DNA of 64,000 bases, taken from the NCBI GenBank assembly GCA_949316495.1, contig OX439008.1, positions 42,459,511-42,523,510 of the forward strand, given 5' to 3'. The position numbers and the translations under genes are program-made. Origin of the DNA: Amphiduros pacificus. Lineage: Eukaryota; Annelida; Polychaeta; Phyllodocida; Hesionidae. Below the pieces are notes generated by a model. It did not search any database. It had not been told where the DNA came from and saw only the letters and a list, made by a program, of their open reading frames with translations. Below, piece by piece: positions 45,133 to 56,089 of the stretch. The stretch's first letter is position 1; each line of letters begins with the position of its first letter.

Positions 45133-45400
45133 GTGGCACAGGTGTTTGACAATGCAGCTGTTTGACAGTACAGCTGTTGTGCAGCTGTGTGATATTACAG
45201 CTGTACATTAAAGTGGTGCACATCTCCACGGCGAAGGAGCGATCATGTTCATCACACTATGCCACATGGTTAACCAGATCTTGACAAATCGGCGAGAATA
45301 AGATTGATGAGCGAGGAAGGCCCCAGACAGGTAACAAGACACCGACCTACCTGGCCTACCTGCCATGTCACACCTGTGCACACCTGTGCACACCTGTGCT
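45133..45400. promoter_or_regulatory. E-box cluster next to the CAGGTG array
   Basis: CAGCTG occurs at 45155, 45171, 45182 and 45198 (spacing 16, 11 and 16). Three tandem CACCTGTGCA words follow at about 45371-45400. Together with the preceding array this gives about 20 E-boxes in 660 bases. The short CAGCTGT and CACCTGTGCA repeats may also be simple slippage products. Confidence 0.4.
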
Positions 45401-48400
45401 TAACGACGCAAACTCATAAGCAGGCACTGGAGTGGCACAATATCTGGAACAGAACCTAAGGAGGGGCTATTCTGCTTCGATCTGGCAAAATTTCAGATTT
45501 ATATGATTTTAGGTGATTAAATAATTTTGAATATATCAATATGAAAACAGTGTGTAGGCTCAGTGAATAGTTTGAAATATATTGATGTATTTATGAACAC
45601 AAAGGAGATCTTATTTCAGCTCATTCTTTACAAAGAGTATGGATTTTTTTTACCTTACCCAGGGGTCAGAGATGGGGTCTGGATGATAATGTGAGAATGT
45701 AATATAGGACACTGTGAGAGACGACACCTGGGAACTGACAGGATAGGAATCTTGCCGAGGCATTGTCACCTTCCTCCAGGTATCACATTGAAATTCTCAA
45801 CTTCAATAAGACAGGAATTGAGATATAAATACAGGTACCTTGACTTGTCAACTCTTAATTGCTGAACCAATTTTCAATTTTTAATATAACATCCAATACT
45901 ACCTTGAAATTCAAGGTTTGATGAGAGAAATAAACCATGGCATATTTTTTTAATAAGATAGGAGAACGAATGTAATGGTTAATAACTAGGATACTGCAAA
46001 TTGCGTGTCTCACTTGCAGCCACAATGGAAAGAAGAGATGATATGTATTATCTAGAATTACCGTATTCTTACCAAATAATCATAATGCAAACATATCTAA
46101 TATATGGTTATTATTACAAGAGGTGGAAGGTTGAAGAGTTTGTTTTTGGAAGAATAAAGTAATTTTTTGTTCAAAGCTAGATGAGTGATTTGCTCGTCTG
46201 CTTGTACTTGTATGGATGATACTGCGTGTCTGGGAGAAATATTAGGTCCTTGATGCTGAAGGGAATATGTAGTTTTTTTTGCTTCCCTTGCATCAGGTAT
46301 CAATGTTTAAATGACATGCCATATTAAATATGTAGGACTTGATCACATTGCAGTCTTCTCTATTCAGTCCGTTTCCGACTGTTATATGTTCACGCATAGT
46401 GTATTCTGATGTTTCATAAAAGATGCAGAAAATATATTTTAAGTGGGAAAAAAACCTTCAAATTTGATGATGATATGTGCAGGTTGTTTATTTTAACCCT
46501 CGGCTAACATTATCAAAGGGGGGTTATAGGAATCCAATGACATTTGTCTGTACATATACAAAACTACATTTACATCTGCTGCATGTAGGTCTTGTCATGA
46601 AATAACTTAAATGATGCTGAAAGGGATGTAAAATCCAAACAAACAAACAGAAGTCTCTGAGATAAATATAAACCGTAGGAGCAGTTCACATTGACAACCA
46701 ATTGACAATATGCAAGACCATGTGAGTACCAAGTTCAAGGTCACGTCGGAGGTTTAAGATAAGACAGGGATGGTCTCCAAGACGCTAACCTCTCCAATCT
46801 CCCGGCTTTGCATTAGATAAGATAAATAAGACCGAACACATGTAAGACATAGGCAGGCTCAACATACGTATGCTTGTCTAAGAGCCTTAACATATGATGT
46901 AAGGTGCGATATGATGTAAGATGCGACCATTTAGGAGTCCGGGAGACAAGACAGTCATGTCCTCCTCACAGAGAAACAATGGAGGCACTCGTTACTGTAA
47001 CCAGATGTCTGGATTTTACCGGTTACACATGTGACCATATATGGAGTGATACTGGGTCTCAGTGGCTCAATTAGTCTTTGCGCCCGGGCCCAGAAGCTCG
47101 CACTAAATGGGTCCACTGACAATATTAGCAAGAGATGCTTATATACGGAGGGTTGGCTCGCCAAGCTCTTACAACCAGAAACAGATCCGTGTATGCGACG
47201 GGATGTTCTGCCTGATATTGATATGAATAGGTCTTATTATGTATGCATGTATTCATCATGTACATATACTGCTAGATCATTGTATAAGCATGCCCTAATG
47301 TCATCATGTCTCAGGTATACATGTAGATATTAGGCTGCCATCAATTGACTTGGCCATTCTGATTTGCCTGCATGATATTTGTATGAAACATGAGTATATA
47401 TTGCAATAGGAACAAGATCAAGACACATTTTCATGATCACGGACAGATGTCTATATTTAGAATATTCTGTATATATGTTTTTTTTACGAGTCAGTCAAGA
47501 AGCACACAGAGAAAGGTCCTTAAAGAGTAGGAGAAAATAACAAGTAGATAAATCATTTGATTGGACGGTATTAGTGGAGTGATCTGGTGAGATGAGGAGG
47601 GGCTTCTATGAATATGAGGGCTTCCAAAGGTTGCCTCCAAAATGACTTCAGCTCAGGCCTGATCATGTAATATGTATGACCTCCCTGACAGAGCCCACGT
47701 CTCAAGCACCTGCTTGCCTCTAATGGCAGACTCTAAAAGTCATTTTCTGTATCATAGTTTGCCTCCCCTGGTTTGTGTGACTCTAACAGAAGAAAAAAAA
47801 TAGGCACCAGAAATGTGTCCACTGAAAAGTAAAAAATAAAGACAAAAAAAACAAAAAACAAAGAGGTATTGAGTTAGAATTGGTTTCCTTATCAGACGGT
47901 GTGGCTTGAAAGAAATCAAATACAAAATAGATCTTTTCCTGAGTGACATATCACATGAGGTGTTTAGACAGAACATAGGCAGAAGGAATTTGTATTAGTC
48001 TGTTGTTTTACATGAATGGTGTCTGGTTTCCCAACACTTGTAATTTCAGTTCCAGACAAAGTAAGAATTGTTTCACTGTAATCATGCCTCAGTGAACTTT
48101 GAGCTTTGACGACAGCCGTTTTCTCAACCCGATAGGCTTAATAAAAGAAGAAATATTTCAGTAAACATATAAAGTCTGTCTGTAATAAAGTCAAATATAT
48201 TGCATTATCTACATTAACCATTTTGGGTCATGGATACAATTTTGCTATATCCCTTTCCTTTCTTTATATTGGAATTCCAACGGTGGATTTTATGATATTA
48301 AGTTTCCAACCTGAAAAAAGATAGCAAAAGACAGATATGGAGGTTTTGAATAGCAAAAAGTATTTTAGTTTAATTAAATCACAATCTTTATTACCTTCAT

Positions 48401-49295
48401 TAGTGGTGATTATGGGCAGATATTGACGTCAAAGATTCAACAAGAACACACCATTGTGTAAAAAGAATTAGAAAATTCTAATTACAAAAGCAGAATCTTG
48501 ATAATGTTTATGTGAGTCTGACATAAGGATAATATTATAACTTAGCTTTTAATTAAGAGACAGCATTAGATATAGGATTGATTCACTGAGTGTTAGATTT
48601 GACTTTTTTCACGGTGCAATGTAAATAAATAACTTAATATGAAAATTCAGTTTCTCTAAGAATTTGTTATATCTTAAAAATCAAATCAAATAATAATATA
48701 CAAAAGTCAAATCTCTTTTCAAAAATATCAAATGCAGACTTTTTAGTGGTGCAATGTACCATGTATAACTTCTACATTCTGTTTTTCCAAATTCTTTCAT
48801 CTCAAAATCAATTCATAGGCTCATTTTAAGTCATAATTTTTAAGTCAAACTCTTATTTTAAAAATATCAAATATAAGTCGCTTCTTATAAAAGAGACGAG
48901 AGCAATGATCCTGGTGAAACATTGTGTTTATTATTGACACTATTTTCCAGGACAGTAATAATGTTGATTGAACATGACATGCGGAATAAATGTAATTTGT
49001 CAGATATGGCAGCAAGGAGGATGAGGTAGGCAACCCAGAACAGCATCTGCAGGTCTGCAAGGAGGCAACCGTATCTACATGTAGGGTGATTAACACCTTA
49101 CTTCCTGGCTTATCCAGGGTTTGATAAAGTAAAAGGGGGCATTTTGATCAAATAGAATAAGCAGATGTAATATGAGGATGAACAGTTTCTAGAGTTGAGA
49201 GTAGTTGTTTTTTGTTTTCCATTTTTTGGTGAAATTTACTGATGAGAGAACTAGGTAGATGGCCATTGCAAACATTTTAATGATTAAATTTGTAC
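45401..49295. other. Long non-coding stretch
   Basis: Nearly 4 kb without tandem arrays or a supported gene. 46680-47200 is GC-richer. A 100-codon + frame at 47031-47333 has no recognisable motif. 48600-48860 repeats a loose TTTCAAAAATATCAAAT / TAAAAATATCAAATATAAG theme. Probably intergenic or intronic. Confidence 0.45.
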
Positions 49296-49300
49296 AATCC

Positions 49301-50490
49301 ACAATATGCTTACATCACAATATGCTTACATCACAATATGCTTACATCACAATATGCTTACATCACAATATGCTTACATCACAATATGCTTACATCATCA
49401 CAGTATGCTTACATCATCACAATATGCTTACATCACAATATGCTTACATCACAATATGCTTACATCATCACAATATGATAACATCACAATATGCTTACAT
49501 CATCACAATATGATAACATCACAATATGCTTACATCATCACAATATGATAACATCACAATATGCTTACATCATCACAATATGATAACATCACAATATGCT
49601 TACATCATCACAATATGCTTACATCATCACAATATGCTTACATCATCACAATATGCTTACATCATCACAATATGCTTACATCATCACAATATGCTTACAT
49701 CACAATATGCTTACATCATCACAATATGCTTACACCATCACAATATGCTTACATCACAATATGCTTACATCACAATATGCTTACATAATCACAATATGCT
49801 TACACCATCACAATATACTTACATCATCACAATATGCTTACATCATCACAATATGCTTACATCATCACAATATGCTTACATCACAATATGCTTACATCAT
49901 CACAATATGCTTACACCATCACAATATGCTTACATCACAATATGCTTACATCACAATATGCTTACATCATCACAATATGCTTACACCATCACAATATGCT
50001 TACATCATCACAATATGCTTACATCACAATATGCTTACATCATCACAATATGCTTACATCATCACAATATGCTTACATCATCACAATATGCTTACATCAT
50101 CACAATATGCTTACATCATCACAATATGCTTACATCATCACAATATGCTTACATCATCACAATATGCTTTTCAGCGCTATGAACAGACTTGTCTGGTATC
50201 AGCGCTATATAAATTTTATTATTATTATTATTATTATTATATGCTTACATCATCACAATATGCTTACATCACAATATGCTTACATCACAATATGCTTACA
50301 TCACAATATGCTTACATCATCACAATATGCTTACATCATCACAATATGCTTACATCATCACAATATGCTTACATCATCACAATATGCTTACATAATCACA
50401 ATATGCTTACATCACAATATGCTTACATCATCACAATTTGCTTACATCATCACAATATGCTGACATCATCACAATATGCTTACATCACAA
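49301..50490. repeat. 16/19-bp minisatellite, about 65 copies, interrupted once
   Basis: Two related units, CACAATATGCTTACAT (16 bp) and CACAATATGCTTACATCAT (19 bp), differ by one CAT. They are mixed along almost 1.2 kb. A variant with ATGATAACATCA alternates regularly around 49470-49590. The extra CAT lets frames shift, giving long but meaningless open frames of up to 301 codons (MLTSSQYAYIITICLHHHN-type). Confidence 0.97.
50169..50240 (+). mobile_element. SINE-tail-like insertion inside the 16/19-bp array
   Basis: About 70 bases with CAGCGCTATGAACAGAC, a second CAGCGCTATATAAATTTT and a (TTA)n tail of about 27 bases. The GCGCTATATAAAT plus trinucleotide tail is widespread at the 3' end of short retroposons in marine invertebrates (from memory). 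ATATGCTT flanks both sides and looks like an 8-bp target duplication, but the array itself contains that word, so this is not proof. Confidence 0.6.
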
Positions 50491-50499
50491 TTTTACTTT

Positions 50500-51820
50500 A
50501 GTTTCACTTGAAGTCTTGTCATAAAAAATGTTTTTGGAAGTATTACATGTAAAGGGCAAAAATAACAACTTTTAGATTTATTCACTGAATATTTAAGAAA
50601 ATTACACCTCACAATCCCCTTCTGGACATGCCTTCAGTTTGTAATAAGCCACCTTAGGTCTTAAGGAAAAATGTCAAGAAAGCTGTCTCTTTCTTGCTCA
50701 TTCCATTAATCAGCCATAGAGGCCTATGCTCTTGTGAGCGCCATGCCTACAGATATGAACATTTTTGCAGGATACTTATGAGATTTATATATATTAGCAA
50801 GATTAAAGAAAAACGGCAATGTGTTTTTTTTGGGGGAAAATGTGATAGACTGGCATAGGCTTCTCATCAAAATCGGCATTCTGATCATGATTTTTCCGTT
50901 CGACTCTGCATGGAAAATTGTATGGGATGGAACCTTATGCACAAATGTTGATGGCAGTGTATGTTACTGCAGGGTGCTGTACGTATATGTGATTCGGATC
51001 ACTTCTTGTGTATCGCATTCATCTGCCAGCCAAATGTCAGAGGGAAGTGTGGCCATAAATCGCAAATGTTACGAGCTTGTCTTACAGCATATTTCACTTA
51101 ATACCAAACTGAATTTTGATGTCGAACCAGTGCGAACAGCATGTATGCTCGTAAACCAAACGTCTGTATGTCACACTTGTGTTTTTTGGAAACGCACAAA
51201 GAAGTCAATTGTAATGTTTGTTCAGCTCCTGGCAAATAAAGTGGTAATGCGAGATACTGATCGTATCAAATGTAGTCATAATTAACTCACTGTTCAACTT
51301 CACTTTCTATGTATATGCCATCCACCGTGTCCGCCTTATTGAAATCACATAAATTGAAGTCACTTCTGCCAGCTGATTTCTGTATCCAGAGTCGGTGACC
51401 TGATCGTAAAGATTAATTCTATTTGTCTTGGTGGCAGGTTATTTACAAAGAACATGTGATATCTTGGTAGATAGAAGCATTTATAGACAACTCTCTTTGA
51501 CATTGAGTCTGTGGTCTATGTTTTAAGTGGAAGCTCCGTTTTCATGATTATTGAATCTGGCTGTAAGTTCTTTGTTCATACAGGGGATCATTAATTTTGC
51601 TATTAGGTTTATGGGTAAACAGAGTAAGGTTAATGGCTGATCCCTGAAGTACTATAACCCAAAAGCTTGTTGCTGGAGGAACACTGAACAAGAAATGTAC
51701 CAAACCATGATGGCTTTTCACAAATTAAATGGATTTGCTCCTGGATGTTTTGGGAACAATAACAATTTATTTATTTGTTCCCAAATACATTACTTACAGT
51801 TTTCAATACATATGGGGTGC
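50500..51820. other. Non-coding stretch with one long open frame
   Basis: Apart from the open frame at 50821-51285 there is no repeat or gene here. Sequence at 51290-51800 is ordinary. Confidence 0.45.
50821..51285 (+). CDS. 154-codon open frame, unrecognised, doubtful
   Basis: This is the longest open frame outside repeats. It starts at a non-ATG or internal codon just before a GGGG run and ends at TAA near 51285. It includes FDVEPVRTACMLVNQTSVCH and is Cys-rich (10 or more), with a hydrophobic start (LLIKIGILIMIFPF). No domain is recognised. By my rough estimate one frame this long could arise by chance in a window of this size and composition, so it may be noise. Confidence 0.2.
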   Translation: MFFLGENVIDWHRLLIKIGILIMIFPFDSAWKIVWDGTLCTNVDGSVCYCRVLYVYVIRITSCVSHSSASQMSEGSVAINRKCYELVLQHISLNTKLNFDVEPVRTACMLVNQTSVCHTCVFWKRTKKSIVMFVQLLANKVVMRDTDRIKCSHN

Positions 51821-51829
51821 ATTTTCCTG

Positions 51830-52160
51830 ATAATTTGGCCCTGTCCCTGTCAAATTGTCTTGTGTTTGGTAACATCTTTGTGTTATCCCCTGTCTACTTC
51901 AATGTGTCTCTCTACTTTAGTGTCTTCTATTTAGGAATATGTTTTATCATAGCACCCGTCTACCTCTGTATCTTGTATATGGTAACAATTCCTTGTCCTA
52001 TATGGCAACAATTCCTTGTCCTCGCCTCTGTCTACTTCTGTATTTGGTAACAATTTTGTCTCTCTTCTTCAGTGCGACGTGTATGGCAACATGCACCTGT
52101 CTAGTTGAGGTCCTTGTATTTAGTATATTTTCCCCACTTGCACCCGTCTACTACAGTGTC
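51830..52160. repeat. Degenerate tandem repeat with GTCTACTTC / GGTAACA themes
   Basis: Recurring words are CTGTCTACTTCAATGTGTC, CGTCTACCTCTGTATCTTG, CTGTCTACTTCTGTATTTGG and CGTCTACTACAGTGTCTTGG. Between them are GGTAACAATTCCTTGTCC or GGCAACA forms. Spacing is irregular (50-100 bp). An old, eroded array. Confidence 0.6.
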
Positions 52161-52314
52161 TTGGCAAGGCCAGGCACCGTGGCTATGGTTGCATCTTTGG
52201 TCTGTCAGATGAAAACGGAAGCTTAAGGCTGGGCTGTGAAGATAACTGTCCCCTCCATCAATGCCAGACATGCAGGAGATAAGCCTGCGTTCCTCACACA
52301 CGACATGAACATAC

Positions 52315-52530
52315 AAGTGGCCAGTCTTTACCCCATGCTCCCCCCATGCTATCACGGCCATCAAGTAAAACTGGTCAGTTCATTCACAAAACGTCCCCCA
52401 TTCCTTTCAGATTATGAGGTAAGACAAGTCAGTTCATTCACCATACTCCCCCCATGCCTTTTGGACCATAAGGTAAAACTGTCCAGTGAATTCACCATAC
52501 TCCCCCCATGCCTTCTGGCTGACCTATGTC
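52315..52530. repeat. About 55-bp repeat, 4 diverged copies
   Basis: A C-rich CTCCCCCCATGC word is repeated with AAGGTAAAACTGTCCAGT-like and TCATTCACCA-like parts (near 52337, 52395, 52446 and 52500). Copies differ at many sites. Confidence 0.75.
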
Positions 52531-52539
52531 TCACCATAC

Positions 52540-54110
52540 ATTTAGCCTCTCCAGATAGATTATCATTATAGTAAAGTCTGAGCTACTTTGTGGCATGACT
52601 CACAACTTTGACCATCTTTACTTATCCTTAGGTATACTACCACAAGCAGGACATGGCCATTTGTTCCTATTAGTCATCACACACAACTCATATTCGAGAC
52701 ATGAGAGACAGTTCTATGACAATTTGATCTTTTTCCAAAACAGATTGTAGTTTCATCTGCCAAATATAATCTGTCTTGATGCGTTCTGGCTTGAAGGTTT
52801 TCCAGCTTACATGAGTCATATATCACAGAAGAATACCAACTAATAGACTAAAAAATGTTTCAGATCCTAAAATATTTCCTTCGGTGTACCACCAGCAATC
52901 TCCAGTGGGTTTTTGTCACCAAGTATTTTATAGATTAAAAACAAATTGAAGGAATACCGTAGATATTCCACTTTCTTAGAAGAAGTTTATTCGTATGTCT
53001 CCACTAGAGCTGTCTTATGTTCTGAAAACTCTCTTCGTTTCATTAACAAGATACACACAGGACAATTTCAGATGTAAAAGGATTGGTCTGTCAGAAGATA
53101 GAGAAGCCACTTTGTGCCAGACATCTTCAGATAGACCTTGCAGTCTGCTGTCCAAACCAATGATGCAGTTGTCAGTCATGCAGGGTCAGGCCGAGACAAA
53201 GCCTAAACAAAACCAACAGTGACATATCAGTGGCGGACATCTGTGTAGAGCAGGCCTTGACTGGCTATTCACTTCGCATAACTTGACTTGATGTTATAGA
53301 TATCTGAACGCACAGATAGCATAGACTACGGGCAGACACTCGTAGCATAAAAAAAAAACAATTGCTTTTTTTTTCCTTTGTCATAAATTTGAAATTTCTT
53401 TATATAGCTTACACCAGGCAGTTGGTTATAAACATATAAATTAGAAAATAATTTTGTTAATATAAATGTGTATTTATAAATCATAGACTTGAAGGGACTT
53501 CTAGCAGGAGGTAAATATATATATTTATGGGCAGAATGTTTTTTTGACGTGGATGCACAGATTGACGCACACCAGCAATAGAAATCTAGTTTGCTGAAAA
53601 AGAATCCAACCTGAAGGCAGAAAAGACTATGAGCAGCTGATTTAGATTCTGGGTGACATTACGATTCTGGTTTAAGATTCCCCTCTGGTGAAGGAAAATA
53701 GTGTTTTTCTTGCTTCACGGATGAACTTGTTGCATTTGTTATAAGACTTGGTTTCATCTGCTTAAGGCAGTCTGAAGGAAAGACACTAAACCTTGTAATT
53801 ATATTATTGTATTGTCTTCTTCCATAAATCTTGAGGCTAAATTTACTGGATTAGGCAAGATTTTAGGGCTGTTAGATTTGAGAGTTTTAAGTTAATTTAG
53901 TTGTCATGCAGAGTGGAAATGTCTTAGGGACAAGAAAGATACACCATAGAAATGGTGTTGGTGGCTTTCTTTAATTCTATTTGCCATAAAATGTATTGTG
54001 AAAATCCTAAAGATTATAAGATCCGATGGCTGTCAGTACAAGTTAATGGGATGATATCATTATGAGAATAGTGCAATGCAGAATAATGTCCTCTGTAATG
54101 TTTATTTTAT
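52540..54110. other. Non-coding stretch
   Basis: No gene or array. A 75-codon frame at 52995-53222 shows no motif. Poly-A/T runs at 53350-53378. Confidence 0.45.
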
Positions 54111-54111
54111 T

Positions 54112-54152
54112 TATACATACATACATATATATACATATATATACATATATTC
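54112..54152. repeat. ATACATAT-type microsatellite
   Basis: TACATACATACATATATATA followed by CATATATATACATATAT. Simple-sequence DNA. Confidence 0.9.
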
Positions 54153-54439
54153 TTATACATGGCTAAAAAGAGCAAGTACTTTCACAGTAAAATGCTGACG
54201 TAATTGATGCAGAGAGAAAACAAATATGTCGTGATAATGCACAAAAATATATCAAGTGAGCAAGACTGCTAAAATTGGAACTTCTAAATCTAATAGATAC
54301 AAACAGGAGACATGTCTACAAATTGAATTTGGTCAAACAGGGAGACAAGATTTCTGGAGACATTTCTAAAGACACAATGGAACACAAGAGCAATAAATGA
54401 AGGAAATGGAGGTTAACAAAATCTTATTTAGTGCAGCAG

Positions 54440-55060
54440 CACTAGAGGTATTAGCAGTACAAGCAGCACTACCAGTACAAGCAGCACTACCAGTACAAGC
54501 AGCACTACCGGCACAAGCAGTACTAAAGGCACTAGCAGCACTACCAGTACTACTGGCACTACCGGCACTACCAGTACTACCAGTACTACCAGCACTACTG
54601 GCACTACCAGGACTACTGGCACTACCAGGACTACTGGCACTACCAGCACTACTGGCACTACCAGGACTACTGGCACTACCGGCACTACTGGCACTACCAG
54701 GACTACTGGCACTACCGGCACTACCAGCACTACTGGCACTACCAGGACTACTGGCACTACCGGCACTACTGGCACTACCAGGACTACTGGCACTACCGGC
54801 ACTACTGGCACTACCAGCACTACTGGCACTACCAGCACTACTGGCACTACCAGCACTACTGGCACTACCAGTACTACCAGCACTACTGGCACTACCAGCA
54901 CTACTGGCACTACCAGCACTACTGGCACTACCAGGACTACTGGCACTACCGGCACTATCAGCACTACCAGCACTACTGGCACTACCAGTACTACTAGCAC
55001 TACCGGCACTATCAGCACTACCGGCACTAGCAGCACTACCGGCACTTGCGGCTCGAGCAG
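54440..55060. repeat. 9/18-bp minisatellite (CTACTGGCACTACCAGCA type), about 620 bp
   Basis: A trinucleotide-phased array with unit family CTACTGGCACTACCAGCA and variants AGGACTACTGG, CTACCGGCA and AGTACTACC. Five of six frames stay open. One + frame gives Leu/Ala/Pro repeats (54397-55140, 247 codons). Another gives Thr/Ser/Gly repeats (TTGTTSTTGTTR type) running to a stop near 55078, mucin-like in composition. A minus frame gives VVLVVPVV. The left end has a distinct CAAGCAGCACTACCAGTA sub-array. Without a start or splice context it is best treated as a minisatellite, though the Thr/Ser frame could be an exon of a mucin-like protein. Confidence 0.95.
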
Positions 55061-55142
55061 CAACAATTTGTTATTGTGATTCGCGGGATGCTATTGGGCA
55101 ATGCAATACATACAACCTGTGCTGTCTTGTGGGATGTTAGGA

Positions 55143-55230
55143 CAGGGGCCCATATGGTGTGACCCGGCCCATATGGTGTGACCCGACCTGGATGGTGTGA
55201 CCCGACCCAGATGGTGTGACCCTGCCATGA
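55143..55230. repeat. About 19-bp repeat, 4-5 copies
   Basis: CATATGGTGTGACCCGGCC, repeated with ATGGTGTGACCCGACCTGG and CAGATGGTGTGACCCTGCC variants. GC-rich, just after the 9/18-bp array. Confidence 0.92.
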
Positions 55231-55280
55231 TGCCCTCTCCCCCAGGGCCACAAACAGGTCGTCCACGCCACATGGCTGCG

Positions 55281-55305
55281 GCTCGGCTTGGCTCGGCTCG
55301 GCTCG
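55281..55305. repeat. GGCTCGGCTT short repeat
   Basis: GGCTCGGCTTGGCTCGGCTC is a 5-bp (GGCTC/GGCTT) slippage tract within a GC-rich patch. Confidence 0.85.
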
Positions 55306-55369
55306 CTTACACGTCTACTAACCCTCTGTTTCCTGTGTGCTGCACGCTTCGTCAGGGGCCACCTTACAT

Positions 55370-55560
55370 CTATTTGATAAAAGCACTTTTCACCAGTGAC
55401 CATCAGACATTTATTTAGTAAAAGCACACTTTACCAGCATGCACCAACATGTTTCCAGTAAATGTCACTCAACCAGTGTGTACCAACGTCTTTTTGATAG
55501 AAGCACACTTCACCCATGGGCACCATTATTTTTTTGGTAAAACACACTAAAGCAGTCAGA
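55370..55560. repeat. About 60-bp degenerate repeat, 3-4 copies
   Basis: AAAAGCACTTTTCACCAGTG, AAAAGCACACTTTACCAGCA, AAATGTCACTCAACCAGTGT and GAAGCACACTTCACCCATGG each precede a CACCA(A)(C)(A)T and a T-rich TTTTT(G)GTA / TTTAGTA end. An eroded array. Confidence 0.7.
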
Positions 55561-55569
55561 ATGCAAATA

Positions 55570-56085
55570 TATCTATTTTGTCAAATATAAATTTCATAAA
55601 CAAAACCAACTGTGAATAAATGGAGTCACAAATGGAGTTCTCCTGTTTGTGTGACGCGCTGTGGCTGTTAGCATGGTTAGTCAAGAGAATCTAGGGGAAG
55701 AACTTGTTGATATCTTGACATTATAGTTAAAATTATTTGGTAAAAATCAAAATCAAGGAGATAAATATTAACCAAATAACATCTTTGCCCTTTATTGCAT
55801 TTTAGTGAGCATCTCTCAAGAGATTTAATGGGTCAATTTGAAATCAGGTTTCTCATATATTTTACTTTAAATTCATAAATTCAATCATCAGAACAGCTAA
55901 AATTTATTAGAGAGTTATTTTTAGAGAGAAAATGTTTAGTACATTTCATATTGCTTATTGATCTCATCATATAGGAATGAAGAACTTTGATCTCCAAATC
56001 CCCTGAACAGCAGATCATATAACTGTAGCCTGAGGCATAAGAAAATGTCCCGAGCACAAGACGATTTCACAGCTGTACAGATGTT
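55570..56085. other. Non-coding AT-rich stretch
   Basis: Nothing recognised. Confidence 0.5.
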
Positions 56086-56089
56086 GACC

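Noticed and set aside
44680-45165. 161-codon frame in the 17-bp array
   Set aside because: Three 17-bp units make 51 bases, so stop-free units stay open in every frame. No start or splice context.
49301-50501. Open frames of up to 301 codons in the 16/19-bp array
   Set aside because: They are produced by the repeat period and lack of stop words, have no complexity, and several overlapping frames are open at once.
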